From: Nautilus pompilius | Taxonomy: Eukaryota > Mollusca > Cephalopoda > Nautilida > Nautilidae | NCBI GenBank assembly: GCA_018389105.1 | Contig: JACATO010000591.1 | Coordinates: forward strand, 3,071,001 to 3,135,000 | Direction of reading: 5' to 3' | DNA: 64,000 nucleotides | In this document: one piece after another, positions 1-12,869 of the stretch | Numbering within the stretch: position 1 is the stretch's first letter | Layout of the letters: each line of letters begins with the position of its first letter | The notes under the pieces: model-generated | What the model was told of the DNA's origin: nothing | Seen by the model: only the letters and a program-made list of their open reading frames with translations | Databases searched by the model: none | Translations under genes and position numbers: made by a program

Positions 1-3000
1 AGTTAACACATTTTTAAGTGAGGTTACATCCAACCCTGGATATTAAGAAAACTGCATTTTCAATACAACAAAAGTTCATTTATCTGAACACTAAACATCC
101 GGAAAACCTGATTATCTGAATTTACTCGTGCTCCAATCAGTGTTAAACTCAAATGTCCAAATGAGCCAAAATTTTTTGGATCATTGCTTTGATTGTTTAC
201 AGTTGTTGCTGCATGGCCTCCATTGTTTTCAGAGCATGTGGATGCAAAGCTATAGCTGCTCTTAATTTTTGCATTTACACTCAGTCTGCCAAGCCCACGG
301 TAACAGAATTTAAGTGTTTTACTTAATATGTAGCAAATGGTAGATATTATTTGCCAAGTAGATGTGGTCTTGCAAGCTGATTATGAATGAATTAAATGCT
401 GGTGAATCTACCATGCATGGTATTCTGGCACAGAAAAATAAACTATTCAAGTTTTGTATTGATACTGAAATGAACAAAGAAGTAATAGAAAACTGAAACA
501 TCCAGATAGTGTCTTTTATCTTAAATCATTCAAGTCCCAAGCATTTAGGATAAATGACTTATGGTAATACTCCTATTCAGAAAGACTAAATGTAATGTAG
601 GTATTGCTCAGTGAAGCATTTATTCGGATTACACAAATGCAACAAAAATGGATCCGTCCAAACATGTTTACCAAATCTAATATTTGTAGGAACTGAAACT
701 GAATGACCAAAAGTAAATAGTATTATTGCTTTATTTTCTTTAATAATAGTTTACATAATTTAAACTTGTTTGCAGAACTGGATGATTTTTTGTTGCAATT
801 TAGTCCAAACAAAATTGAGTCTGGTGAGTGGGTATTTTTGGAGACTGTGGAAATAGCTGTATAGATTTGTAATCTTGTGTTCATGACTGGCTGCTAGCAG
901 ACATAATTATGTAATAAAAGTCACTGATCTGTACTTTCCACTGTTAGAAGCATGTTTTTGCCTAAATTAAAGGAAAAAAATATTTTTGTTAATGTGAATC
1001 CTATTAATCTAAAAAATATTTGCTACCTTAAAAATTGGCACACAAGTAAAGAATTTTGCAGAGCTATTTTCTAACTTAATTTTAAATAGCAAAAAAAAAA
1101 AAAAAATGTTACTGCTATTTTAAAATTTTGATTAATATAATTTTAAATGATCCACTATGGCAATGCTATTTAAGCTTGTTTCAGTCAGTTGATCTCCAGT
1201 AAATTAAGTTTGCATATATATATAATTATATACAATTGAATCTGTGGAATGGTATGATGTAGCTGAGCCTAAGTCTTTTGTTAGATCTGAAGTGGATTGA
1301 TATGTGGCTAGAATAGATGACTATAGCTTATGCTGTAATAATAATAAAAAAATAGCTTTTGAATCTCAATAAATCAATATTTTGGAGATGTTTCCATCAC
1401 AAAATCACTTTGTGACTAATCAAGCACTATCTAAACATTTTTTCTGGCAATTGGCTGTCAGGGTTGTCTAGATCTGATCATATTTAGGCCATTGTCAATA
1501 AAATGTTTTGGGATCTTGTTGAAAGGTAGTGTCAAGGAATTAAGAAATATCTGTAGGAGACAAAAAAATCTTTCAGCTCATAGCTACAGATTTGATTAAA
1601 CCATCAAATATTTCTCCCAACAAAAAAAACAACCTGCAAGCTGTCTTATTTTACCCAGTTTTACAAAATCACTAAAGATGCACTGATATTATATTATATT
1701 TAGTTCTTTTAAGCAATTTTTTAATTTTTATTACTTCATTTTCTAATTTCAAAATCCTTGACAACAATGCACATTAATAATGTTCATCTATAGTTGTATC
1801 ATCATAGAAGTTGGTTATGGTCAAAATGGCATTTTACCATTAAAATTTTCAAATACAATGCTAAAAACAAACAGCAGATGACAGTGAAAGAAATTATAGC
1901 ATTTATTTTACAGAAAGTGCATATTTCCATCACCTTACTACTACATAGGTAAGTCTGAGGGCAGAGTTGATGTAATCAACCATGCCTACATCCTGGGTGC
2001 TGGCTGACCATCTGTGGATTAGTCTTTGCAATAACTGATTCTAGATAGAAGTTAAATTCAAAAAGTAATGGTGGAAATGGCTCGAATAAATCCTTCCATT
2101 TCTATAAATAAATTATTTTTTGATTTTATCTGAATTACTTTTTACGTTTATATTTATTTACTAAAGTTATTTGGTAAGTTCAGAATGTAGATTAAATTAA
2201 ATTTTAATAAAATTGCAGTCATACAGTTTGCAAAAAATGTATATCTGCCTAAAAATGTTACACACACGCTCTCTCTCTCTCATATCTTTTTATATTTCAA
2301 TAGGGAAATTAATTTTTACTGTTACATCCTTGTTTGTTTTTTTTTTCCATTAAATTTCAAACTGGATTTTATATAATTTTGTCATAGAAGGTATGATTGA
2401 ACAACCAATTAAATTTACAGATTTGGTTTTCTTATACTGTAATTAATTACTCTAGCCTGCAAGTTAAAATTGCATTCTTGTGGAACTTGCCGTCCTGACT
2501 TTATGGGCATCTCTCGCAGTGAGGTAGAGGTGTGTGAGGCTAAGTAAGTTAACTAGTTACAGTTGAGGGCTCGGGGAAAACCCTACCACTATAACTTTTC
2601 ATTTTTAGATTGGAGAGGTAATCCGCATAGACAACTGGTAACGAAGAGTGAAAAGAAACCGTGCCAGGAATGTACTCCAGAATACAGAATTCTTCATAAG
2701 CATTATTCAGAGAGAGAGAGAGAGAAATCATAAATCATGAAAAGCTTTGATTAGAGTAGTTTAATGCACTAGTGGACATTGTCTCAATATCAGCATTTCT
2801 CTCATGAAGCTAGCAGATGTTGATATTTCATTAAGAACTAAACCTTTACTTTGATTTGTACAAAATGCCAGTTGAAGGAAAAAGGATTAATGAAATATTT
2901 TCTTAATATCAAAATTATTTCATGTAATTATGAATTGTAGCTGTATAGTTTCGACTTATATATATATTTGCATACATGTATTAAAATAATTTTTAAATAC

Positions 3001-4121
3001 ATTAAATTTGTATAAATAGTCATACCATTTTAACTATACTAGGGGCAATCAACAGAAATCTGGCTGAAATAGCATCACTGTAATGGCATCTGGCTGGATT
3101 TTATTTGAACATCCCTAGAATGTGTATGTTTATACAAAAGATACACTGTAAAAACGTAACTCAAGCAGTTAGCATAATAAATTGCGACATCACAAATTCC
3201 AATGCTGCACTAGAAAATAATCAGTTCCAAAAATATTTTATCATTGATCTTTGTAAAATTGATTGGATGGTTCATGTATTTTTTGCACTTATAATGGAAA
3301 GAAAAAGTACCTAAAATTTTAAATTATTTTAATACAATTTAAAAATCTTTATAAATGTACTGTTTAAGATTAACGTTTCCTGAGTTATGTTGAATACATT
3401 TAAAATGTGAAACAGCATAAAGCTAAGTATTTTAATTGAAAGTCTATAATCTTTGTAATTTAAATGCATTACACTAGTTATTACTGTGAAAATGGTTTTA
3501 TATAAAGTGAATACCATTTTACTTATGTATTCAGGTTAAAGTGCAGCTGTGTCCATACCTGCTATTTTTAGTTTACTATGAATCATAATAATACTCTATT
3601 CAAAGAGTTTATTTGTCTGTAATACTTTACACATCATCAGAGCTCCATCAACAAACATGCCCTAGATCTGGAGCAAAGTATGAGATCTGTTACCTAATGG
3701 AGAGGTTTAAAAAACAATTTTAATTATAATTAAGTAAACTTTGAAATAGAAAACAGACTGGTCTATATTAAATCTGAGCATTTTACACTGAAATCTTTTT
3801 TGAAGCACCCCATATTTTGTAATATTTGTGGTGTTACCTCGACCAGCCAACGCTCAGGGTCCCAAGGTTTGGTGAAGGGAGAAGATATAAATTTTTCAAT
3901 ACAAAAATATATATAAATTTGCAGAAATTGAAAGAGTTTTGAAAATTTATATTTCTACTAGTAGTTGAAAAAATTGTGTTGTACATTTTAGGCTTAGTAT
4001 ATGTGAACTTATGGATGATTATTTCAAGCCATGGAAATACTAATAATTTTTTTTATATGTATGTATCACAGAAACCGATAAATTGCTTCTTGGAATATTT
4101 TTTGAGAGTTTGCCTCAAAAT
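1..4121. other. Non-coding AT-rich sequence, no gene seen
   Basis: I see no coding exon. The open stretches are short, lack recognisable domains and lack paired splice signals. The stretch holds simple-sequence tracts, such as a CT run near 2266-2282 and an A run near 1090-1106. It probably is intergenic sequence or the 5' intron of the Kelch gene downstream. Confidence 0.5.
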
Positions 4122-4223
4122 TTGTCAATATGGTTTTCAAACACAGAGTCTGCCTGTCAGAGTTAGGGTTGGTTATCTCAAGTCTGTGTTTGCAGCAAGA
4201 TTTCTGACCATACTGGCCTGACA
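4122..4223. repeat. Imperfect inverted repeat (MITE-like foldback)
   Basis: The stretch begins TGTCAATATGG and ends CCATACTGGCCTGACA. The ends are imperfect inverted copies, and the inner arms carry AAACACAGAGT and its complement-like AAGTCTGTGTTT. A palindromic 100-bp unit with TGTCA/TGACA ends resembles a small non-autonomous DNA transposon. No flanking target duplication was established. Confidence 0.4.
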
Positions 4224-5065
4224 ACAATTTCATAGCATATGAATAAAAATAACTCAAATTTTAAAAAATTTTTTTCTTTTTTCATAATAAACATAAATGA
4301 ACACTTAATATAATGTCAGGTATTTTTCAAAAGGGCATAAAAGTACCCAACTTGAGATGTCAAAAAATGTTTGCTTTATTTTAATTTTTATCAGATAAAG
4401 AGTTGCTATTATTTCTATTTCCTCTGTAATAGATAATTTAAAATTGATTCCATTTTATTTAGTGGGATCATTATATTCTGGTTTGTGCTTAGCCAGCATT
4501 AATTTAAATTATTTTATTTTGATATAGTTGGATGAAACTTCAATGAAAACCTTTGTTTTGCAGTTTTGTTCTTATTGGTGGGTGGCATGGAACGGTTTTT
4601 GAGAAATAGCAAACGACTTCACTCTTTTGTCTTTCATCAGCTGATACCTTCACGTGTAGGGAGCACAGCATTCAAAGCATTAGAGTTTCTACTAGAAACT
4701 GTTAAGGCCGAAAGAATAAATTGCCCTGCATATAATTTGGTACTTTTTTTGCAGTATACCTTATTCATATAGTAGTAAAGGTTTTATCAGATACAGGAAA
4801 AGTTCAGTCACTGCTTCTTATATTGCCATAAAAATTGAATTTAAATTATCCTATGGTAAATATTTCATTCCTATTTGCAAGTTTTGCACACTTGAAGTAC
4901 ACATTTTTGGAAGACCATTCTGTCACATTATTTTGTATATTTATTTACTTTCCAGAGGTGTACATGGCCACCACTTTTTTTTTTTTAGGTTTGGTGTAAT
5001 GTTTTGGCTTAATAATAATAATAATATGATATACCATTTCTTTATAGGTGATTCATCAATTAAAA

Positions 5066-6847
5066 ATGAGTTCAGAACTGCAAATTCAAAATACTCCACA
5101 GCCAGAAATGGAAGTAATGAAGATAGCTGAGAACAAAGTTAAATATATCAACAAAGGCTATAAAAAATTATCTCATAAGATCTATGATTCAAAATGTGAT
5201 GTCAAATTATCAGTTTGTGGAACAAGCTTCAAAGTACACAAGGAAGTGATGGCAGAAGCTTGTGACTATTTTTCAGCCATGTTCAGCCATGATATGAAAG
5301 AAAAAGGGCAGGATGCAATAGAAATCAAGGACATAAGCCCCAATGGATTTTCAGCTATTTTGGATTATTTTTATCATGGGAACATAACATTAACTCCTGA
5401 AAATATTGAAGATGTATTAGAAGTGGCAAGATTTTTCCATGCTAACTGGATTGTAAATGTGTGTTCTAATTTTTTAGCAAACCAACTGAATTTGGACAAT
5501 TTTAATACTGTGCTTGCTCTGGCAGACAAATATTGGCTTGGGGACTTGCAGCAGGTTTTCTTCCATTTTCTTGGTAAAAACCTTGTTGATTTAACTGAGC
5601 ATCCAAAATTTTTATCAAATTTTTCAGAGAACCTTTTGTATACTTTTCTTGAAGAAAATGTATATGTGGACACCAGTGAAACTTTTGTTCTTAAACTCGT
5701 TCTAAATTGGGTTAATCAGGATCCATGCACTCGCAAACAGCATTTACTTCCGCTTCTGAAGAATATTCGCTTTCCATTGATGGATCTTGATGAATTAGAA
5801 CAGATTCCTGAGCAGGTTCTTGATTTTGATGAAATAAAAGAGGAAGTAGAAAAGGCAAAAACTTACTGTTATTGTATTTCAGAACAGTGCTTGTACAATG
5901 AGGAAAAATTTCTTCAGCGGGGAGCTAGAAAAGTGCTAGCCATGATTTTTTTCACTGATGATCGCAGTACTACAAACATTGCCTACACATCTTTAGATCA
6001 ACCAGGAATTTGTTTGGAAGAGTTGGCTACAACTTTAGACGTTTTGTATGAGTTTACTAGTCAGTGTGTTCTGGGAAATTTCTTGTTTACAGCTGGTGGA
6101 TATGATACTAACTATTGTAGTTGCAATAGAGTTTATCGATTTGATCCTCATTTCCGCATATGGATTGAAATTGCATCAATGTTAGAACCCAGGGTGTCTT
6201 TTTCCATGTGCAGCTCAAAGGATAGATTATTTGTGTTTGGAGGCATTAATCATACTGTAACAGATATGGGCGAATCTGAACTTATTCTTAGTAACTGTGA
6301 AATGTATGTCCCTGAACATAATGTTTGGTTGGAAATGCCTTCTTTACCATCAGGAAGTTTTGACCAAGCTGCTGCATTCTGGGATAACTGTTTGTATGTG
6401 AGTGGAGGCATTAGTGCCAATACTGAAGATCCAGTACCAACGCAATACCTGTTATGTCATAAGCTTGATACAGACTTCTGGGATACCAAAGCATCCATGT
6501 TATATTATCACCAGGGCCATAGCATGACTGCGATAGATGGAAAACTTTATGTTCTTGGAGGATACACTTCATTGGCCACTGTTTCATTTACTGACTGCCT
6601 TCAGAATGAAATGTATGATGTTGAGACAAATCAGTGGACAGAAATATTCTCTACTCTTAAAGACTATGGACATCTGCATCGAACTGTTGCCTTGCTGGAT
6701 AAAACAATATATGTAATTGGTGGGCAAATTAATAGCATGTATCTGTATGCATTTAATATAAAGGAAGAAACGATGAAGGAAGTAGAGATTCTAGCTGCTC
6801 ATATTCAAAAGGTAGCTGCCCTTCAAGTGGCATATCCTAATGAGTAA
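5066..6847 (+). CDS. BTB-BACK-Kelch (KLHL-family) protein, complete single coding exon
   Basis: The gene encodes a 593-aa KLHL protein, the class that acts as substrate adaptor of cullin-3 ubiquitin ligases. A BTB domain lies at about residues 42-145 (CDVKLSVCGTSFKVHKEVM, with aromatic-rich YFSAMF), followed by a BACK domain at about 150-250. A Kelch propeller follows from about 340, with diglycines in FTAGGYD, VFGGINH, YVSGGIS, YVLGGYT and YVIGGQI. A splice acceptor (TTTCTTTATAG) ends at 5047, so a 5' non-coding exon lies upstream. I start at the ATG at 5066. The open frame extends to 5048 only by reading a GTG created at the splice junction. The CDS has no introns, which is unusual for KLHL genes and allows an old retrocopy origin, although it is fully intact. 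I cannot assign the KLHL number; KLHL26/36-like is a guess. Confidence 0.9.
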   Translation: MSSELQIQNTPQPEMEVMKIAENKVKYINKGYKKLSHKIYDSKCDVKLSVCGTSFKVHKEVMAEACDYFSAMFSHDMKEKGQDAIEIKDISPNGFSAILDYFYHGNITLTPENIEDVLEVARFFHANWIVNVCSNFLANQLNLDNFNTVLALADKYWLGDLQQVFFHFLGKNLVDLTEHPKFLSNFSENLLYTFLEENVYVDTSETFVLKLVLNWVNQDPCTRKQHLLPLLKNIRFPLMDLDELEQIPEQVLDFDEIKEEVEKAKTYCYCISEQCLYNEEKFLQRGARKVLAMIFFTDDRSTTNIAYTSLDQPGICLEELATTLDVLYEFTSQCVLGNFLFTAGGYDTNYCSCNRVYRFDPHFRIWIEIASMLEPRVSFSMCSSKDRLFVFGGINHTVTDMGESELILSNCEMYVPEHNVWLEMPSLPSGSFDQAAAFWDNCLYVSGGISANTEDPVPTQYLLCHKLDTDFWDTKASMLYYHQGHSMTAIDGKLYVLGGYTSLATVSFTDCLQNEMYDVETNQWTEIFSTLKDYGHLHRTVALLDKTIYVIGGQINSMYLYAFNIKEETMKEVEILAAHIQKVAALQVAYPNE

Positions 6848-6964
6848 TTTGAAAAGTTCAGCAACACGCTTAAAATGGACTCTAGGGAAAAATGAGTTTT
6901 AAAAAAATGTTTTTGAATAATTTTAAATCTGCAAGTAAACTATTGTCTCATAAAGTAATATTTT

Positions 6965-7840
6965 ATTTGAAAAATGTGCTTTATTTGCATTAGCTGGAGG
7001 GAAGTGCTGTTATACTAAATTAGCACTATTTAACTAGCCTATTGATATATAAGTAGGCATTATGAATTTCTTGTTTTTACTTTATTGTATTGTTACATTT
7101 GAAATGAAATGGTAATAACAATATCATAATGTCACACCCAACTAGTATGCCGGGCATCAGTATTTTCCCAAATACAGAATGTCAAAACAAAAATTTTAAT
7201 CCAGTTAAAGATAAAGGAAACGAATTCTGCTGGTATATACTTGTATTATGATATATTTCATATCATTTTTCAGCAGACACCCTTAAAGATCAAGAAGTCT
7301 TAGAAAGAATTGGAATTTCATGAAATTTTACTGTTTGTAATAGTAAAATTATACTTTATATTTTTTAATGCTAATTTGTCACCATAAAAATTCTCCCTCT
7401 TCATTTTTTTAGTGTTTCACTGTGTATATTTTTGCAGATTTTATTAATATTATTTTTGTGACAAATTAGTTTGAATTAAGCTTGAATGCTTTATAAAGTT
7501 GGACAGGACAAAGGTTTGAGTTTTCTTTTAAATGACAATTATTTGGTGATAGAAGTTGCTATTTATAATGTATCTAATGCTTTTCTTGGTGGCTCAAATT
7601 TTGAATAAATTTTAATTCAAGCTTGAATAAGAAAGCAGCACACACCACAGGTTAATAAAAATGGTTTAAAAAAATTTACAGCACTTATTTTGAATTTTCT
7701 GACAAATAATACTTACATAGATAAAAAAAAAAAAAAAAAATTTTTTTTTTTTTTTATCTATTTGAAAAATGTCCTTTATTTCTATCATCTGGAGGGAAAT
7801 GCTATTGTAATAAATTAGCAATTATTCCTTTGGCAGTAAA
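6965..7840 (+). repeat. Diverged direct duplication downstream of the Kelch gene
   Basis: Sequence at about 6965-7040 recurs at about 7766-7840. Both copies share TATTTGAAAAATGT, then CTTTATTT, then CTGGAGGGAA and TAAATTAGCA, with scattered substitutions. The second copy begins right after the A/T palindrome at 7718-7760. The copies are about 800 bp apart. This may be a segmental duplication or two copies of an interspersed repeat. Confidence 0.55.
7718..7760. repeat. Oligo-A/oligo-T perfect palindrome
   Basis: TAGAT is followed by 18 A, then 15 T, then ATCTA, making an almost perfect hairpin with no loop. Such a site is prone to slippage and cruciform formation. Confidence 0.85.
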
Positions 7841-8921
7841 TGCCATGCATTAAAGAAAATTACTAAATTGAAATTTAGCATTAACTGTTGACACATGAAA
7901 AAAGACAGTTTGGCTGATTAATACTGGAATGAGAAACTTGAGCACCACATTTCTGTATCAGTATATCTTGGCATTTGAGTTTGATGATATTAAAGTATTG
8001 CACAACATCAAAAGGAGTCTGGTCATTTTTATGGGATAAATAAGCCAGGAAGTTAAAGTGTTGTTTGTCTTTTATTTGAATGTGAACTTTTAAAATTTTT
8101 ATTCCAGCACTCTTAGCAGTGCCACCTGATAGTCATCCTGAATATGGATGTGGTGCTGCCTGGAATGTAACACAACACTTTCTCAACTTTAACTTAACTT
8201 TTTCCAAGACAACTGATGATACTTGAGCACCTGGACAGTTCCATAGATAACAGAATACACTTTCAGCATTTTCATATTAGTTGAATTATCCCCATATCCT
8301 AACACATCTAGTTTCAGCACAAGAAGTCGTTGAATAAAACTACATGTAAAAATTTGGAATTCTGTTCTTACCTCAAGAAATGAAAGATTGTGACAATTGT
8401 GCAGCTAGACGGTGAGACCCAATAGAATTGGTGTTTACATATATTAGCTACAGAATTTACAAATGTAGGACCTTTCTTCCCCCATACTGGTAGACTTCAA
8501 AATGCCTTTGATTATCATCATCTAAGGGTAAATTTAAAATATATTCTCAGTATTCTGAAACTAATTTATTCTTGAATCTTAATTAGATTCAAGGTTAGAA
8601 ACTGTAAAATACTGGCAAACCTATCAAAAGAAGCTGGAAAGAAATTTTGATAACATTGCAGAATCTTCAAAATCAAATTCTTACCATAAAGTTGTTATGT
8701 AACCTTGATTGACACTTAATTTCCTGAATTAAATAGCCTTACTTTTTTAATATGTGATACTGTCATTTTATTTATTTGAGTTCCATTGCATAGATAAGTA
8801 AACTTTGCTGTGTACATGGAGAAGGAGCCTATGATCAGTGGTTAAATTGGAAATCTGGAGCTGGTTGGAGTCTGTATCTAATATAACATTGTGTGAGCAG
8901 CTGGAGTTGGATGGCTAGGTA

Positions 8922-8929
8922 ATCTAGAG
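8922..8929. repeat. Left target-site duplication of hAT copy 1
   Basis: ATCTAGAG directly precedes the element's CAGTGG terminus. The right partner at 11387-11394 reads ATCCAGAG (7 of 8 identical). Eight-bp duplications are diagnostic of hAT insertion. Confidence 0.85.
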
Positions 8930-11386
8930 CAGTGGTTCTCAAACCTTTTGGACTACTGCCCCCTTCATGAGCGCGCAGTACCCATAGCGCCCCCCCCCCT
9001 AACCAAAGAGACCAGTCCACACACACACACACACACACAAAATTGATGAATCAATAAAGGCTAAAATTCATATTGGAGAAGGCAACAGCATATGATAAAA
9101 AAAGTGTTGGTAGCTTAATTTTAAACAGTTAGTCCAGGTTATCAATGAGAAGGATGTGCTTGGTGTCGTGACAGTAGCCTCTCTATCTCAGGCTGAATGG
9201 TACTGAGAACAAGTCTGAGGTCTCCACGCTCAGTGATTCCAAGTTTGTACCGCTGCTTTGAAAGAAATCGAGTGACTGTACTGAATCCCCTCTCAACTAA
9301 ATATGATGTCAGGAAGGCACTGAAGAGCATTCTAACCTTCCACAGCAAAGGGTAGCGTTGGGTGATTTCCTTTTGAAGCCAAAATTCTTGATAGGAATTT
9401 TTGAATTTGGGCTTCAACTCAATGTGGGTAATGAGCTCCTCTTCCACATCTCCCTCTTCACCAGCGATGTCATTGAACGGGTTGATGATCCATTCAGGGA
9501 TACGAAGAGAGAGCAGATCTTGAAACCTTCGATCCATATCTATGTGCAGTTCATTGAGATTGGAGCAATAGACTTGGAAACTGGAACATTTCCCTGCTTC
9601 CAGTGTTGTGTTTGAACATGATGAGTTTTGCGTGAAACGTGGAAATAGCAGATTTCACTTTAATGAGGTTGATCCCATATCCTTGCAATTGCAAATTCAC
9701 TTCATTGAATTTTGTGAATATATCTGACAGGTATGCTATGTCTCTCTCAATGTTTTTTTTAGTTTTTCACAGAGCTCAGGGTTGGAGGTTTCAAGGAACT
9801 CAATCACTGAATTAAACAGCATAGAAGCGATTCAAGCTGTTTCCCTTTGACAACCACTTCACCTCTGTGTGGAGCAGCAAGCATTGAAAGTCTTCATTTT
9901 GAATGCACAGTTGAAACAATCAAGAGTTGAGAGCATGTGCTTTGATTTTATTCACTGTTGTGATGACAGTGTTCAGAGAATCATGCAGTCAATTGCTCAG
10001 GTTTTGCACTACCAGATGTCGGTGAATCACACAATGCATGGTGAAGGCATCGGTTACAGCTGCTTTGAGATAACTTTTAAAACCTCGATGACAGCCAACC
10101 ATCGATGGTGCACCGTCAGTTGCACAGGCTACGATATTAGCCAGTGAGATATCCTTTTCATAAAAGAAGTTCCTGACCACATTGAAAATGGATTCACCCT
10201 TGGTATCGGTTTCCAATAGTGTCACAAATAGCAGTTCTTGGAATAACCTTTCGTCTTTCATGAAACTGACATATGCAATGAGGAGGGATTCTTTGCCTGG
10301 TAAAGTGGACTTGTCTAACTGCAAACTGAATTGTTTTCAAAATTGTGCAGAGTTGTTCTTCGACGCCTTCTGCCATTTCATCAACCCTCCTCTGGACAGA
10401 GCTATTACTCATAGGGATAACTTTGATGATTGGTTCTGGTGCCTTGTGTAGCACTGTCTGAATGACTTCCTTCACTGACGGTAAAATCAGGTCTCCTCCT
10501 ATTGTGTGATGTTTACCAGACTTCGTGATGAGGAATGATATATTGTAGGCGGCACGCAAGCCGTCATTAGACTGATAGCATGAACTGCCAAGCAAGCCTC
10601 CAATTGTTTTTCTCTTTTGAAAATTCTCTCGAAGGGTTTGAAAATAAGTCAAATTCTTATCTGTTCGATCAGGGTGCATCTTGTTCAAGTGTTCAAGAAG
10701 CCTTGAAGGTTTCACAAATCAGACATAGTGGTTGCTGTTGATTATGTGGAGCTGCAATAAACCCATACTTAAGATAATCGACATTATACTGCCTACACTT
10801 CTTTTTAGACTGATTTGCTGCAGACATAGTTTTGCTCTGAAAAATAAGATTTAAAATGGTAATTAAATTTTAAAAGATGCGTTGTAATCAAATCAAGCGA
10901 AAAGAGACAAAATATTCAATTAGTCTTACCAGATCTAATAGATGCGAATTCTGATTCCAAATACAATGATGTGCAAATGCGACATTGCCCACGCACAGCC
11001 AGCCGGTGGGGTCCTTCATGCGTCATGCGCTCATGGCCAATGATACTGATTGGTCATCCACCGGCCAATCGGGGATGTCAACAAGGAATGCCATGTATTC
11101 AACTGGTCACTTCCCATCTTCTCCATTGTACTTTAACACGTTGAGTTGTCTATACTTAGAACACAGCACTTACGGGTATAAGGCTTTTGGGACCAGCACA
11201 ATAACGCCTAAATCTTGTTTTTCTAGTACTAAGCACAATGAGAAGACACTTTTCATTGTAAGACTCATTACAACCACTCCTTTCCTTCCGCCGCCCACTT
11301 TTGCCCCAACGGCCCCCTGCTGTCCCTTTTCGCCCCAACGCCCCCTGGGGGGGTGGGGGAGGTAGCATCCACTTTGAGAATCACTG
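8930..11386 (-). mobile_element. hAT DNA transposon, ZBED-type, near full length (2,457 bp)
   Basis: The left end reads CAGTGGTTCTCAAA. The right end, read inward, is CAGTGATTCTCAAA, so the 14-bp terminal inverted repeats differ at one base. They are flanked by an 8-bp target duplication with one mismatch. C-rich and G-rich stretches lie just inside the two ends. The transposase runs on the minus strand and is frameshifted. All these traits are those of hAT elements of the ZBED/FAM200-like group. Fairly good TIR and TSD preservation suggests a moderately young insertion. Confidence 0.9.
9142..10827 (-). pseudogene. hAT transposase (BED finger to hATC), broken by frameshifts
   Basis: Reading on the minus strand, an ATG at 10827-10825 opens a BED zinc finger: PLCLIC, then after a frameshift LLEHLNKMHP supplies the two histidines. 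The body follows in several frames. The catalytic segments are recognisable: QLDKST (first Asp), CATDGAPSM (second Asp) and SYLVERGFSTV (Glu, in the hATC dimerisation region). The protein ends with HQAHPSH and a stop at the low end. All three acidic residues survive, but at least three frameshifts break the frame, so no active transposase is made from this copy. A TTTTTCAG acceptor-like site lies just before the ATG on this strand. Confidence 0.85.
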
Positions 11387-11394
11387 ATCCAGAG
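11387..11394. repeat. Right target-site duplication of hAT copy 1
   Basis: ATCCAGAG follows the element's CACTG terminus and pairs with 8922-8929. Confidence 0.85.
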
Positions 11395-12869
11395 GGATGC
11401 ACATCATCTGCCCCAAATGATTTACAAGACCTGCACCACTTCTAATTGCTTCTTACATGTATTAGCCATATTTGTGATCAGTAGTATTACTGAGTTATGT
11501 TCTTGGTTTGTAGCTCTCTCTGCCACTCCCACTCATTCTCATCACTCTCTATCTACCACTGAGATAGGCTGTCCTAAACATTAGGTTTTTTCCCAGTTAT
11601 GCTGGACTAACTAATTTCCACAAACTGGATTTCAAATGCACTGTATGCATATTAATAAATTTTAATTTGTGGAGGAGTTTATGGTTTATTTTATGCTACA
11701 TACTTTATCCAAAAAAGAAAGAAAAAACCCTAGTATCACTTAAATAATATACATCAAAACATTGTAATACTCCAAGAACAATGAACTTCAGGGAGCAAAT
11801 GGAAAAAAGTGCATTTCTATTACTGGAGAATACATGCTGTACATAGGGGGTGTTAAAGTCAAGTGTAAGGTTACTTAGAAATTGCTGCTTATGTATGCAA
11901 AATGGAAACGTTTTTTACTTTGCTTTTAAATTATGAAGTAAAAGACTGAGTTTAGAAATTAACTGAAGACTTTAAACTACAACCTTATGTTAATATTCAG
12001 AATTCTGTAGGCATTGCATATTTTTGTGTTAAGTGTGAGAAAGGATACTTGAGTCTACAATGACTAACCATTTTAAAATTCTGCATATTAGCCTTCATAA
12101 GCTGCTTGCAAGTGAAAATTGCTTAAATAAAATATATATATATATATTGTGCTATCTGTAAGCATTTTCAGTATCTCAAGATACTGAAAAAACACATAAT
12201 CATCATTCTACTTCAGTTATGGATATTGCAGTGAGTTCTTAGCAAAACATCTGCATATATTGCGCTATTGAAAATGTTTTAAACACAAATAAGCATTGTT
12301 CAGTGAAAATTCAGGATAGTCAACTGACCAATTTTGTTCAAAATTTATTTACTTTTTAACTTGCATTAAGTACACCTATGTTATATCCTTCTGATAAGTG
12401 AATGATAGATTGAAAAGTCTAAATTATTCAAAAAAAAAAGAAATAAAGTAATTACATTTATGCCTCTTTTCTTTCAAAATGAGTTAGGTCATTATCATTT
12501 AACTTTTTAAAATATTTTTCAAATAAGATTCATTTTCTGATGTTGCATCTGTGAGATGTAATAATGAATATGATAAGATTACACTAGGTAACAAAAATTT
12601 AGTTAACTTGATTTTTTACATTTTCCATGGCATTCTTGTATGTTAAATACAGTTATAGCATTGTTTTTTTGGTTAATGTCAAGTATATTAGAAATAATTA
12701 TACTATTAAAGTTGATAGAATGAGTGCATAATACAGAACACCCTAAAAATTCCTAGATTTTTGTAGAACATTCTAGCACTTTCATCCATAAACCAAAGTA
12801 TATAAACCCTGTGCACACTCAGCCCAGTATGAAATAAAAGCATTTAATTTTAAAATTCTGTTATTAGAT
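11395..12869. other. Intergenic AT-rich sequence, nothing recognised
   Basis: No coding exon, RNA gene or clear repeat unit was recognised. A TA microsatellite lies near 12130-12147. Confidence 0.5.

Larger units (their letters stand above)
6848..8921. other. 3' UTR of the Kelch gene and intergenic sequence
   Basis: AT-rich with no coding exon. Several AATAAA-type signals occur, for example near 7602, and one of them probably ends the Kelch transcript. The stretch contains a direct duplication and an A/T palindrome listed separately. Confidence 0.5.

Noticed and set aside
4566-4772. 68-codon open frame after an acceptor-like TTTTGCAG upstream of the Kelch gene
   Set aside because: No recognisable domain and no clear donor that would join it to the Kelch exon.
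9358-10451. Plus-strand open frames over hAT copy 1
   Set aside because: They are antisense shadows of the transposase.
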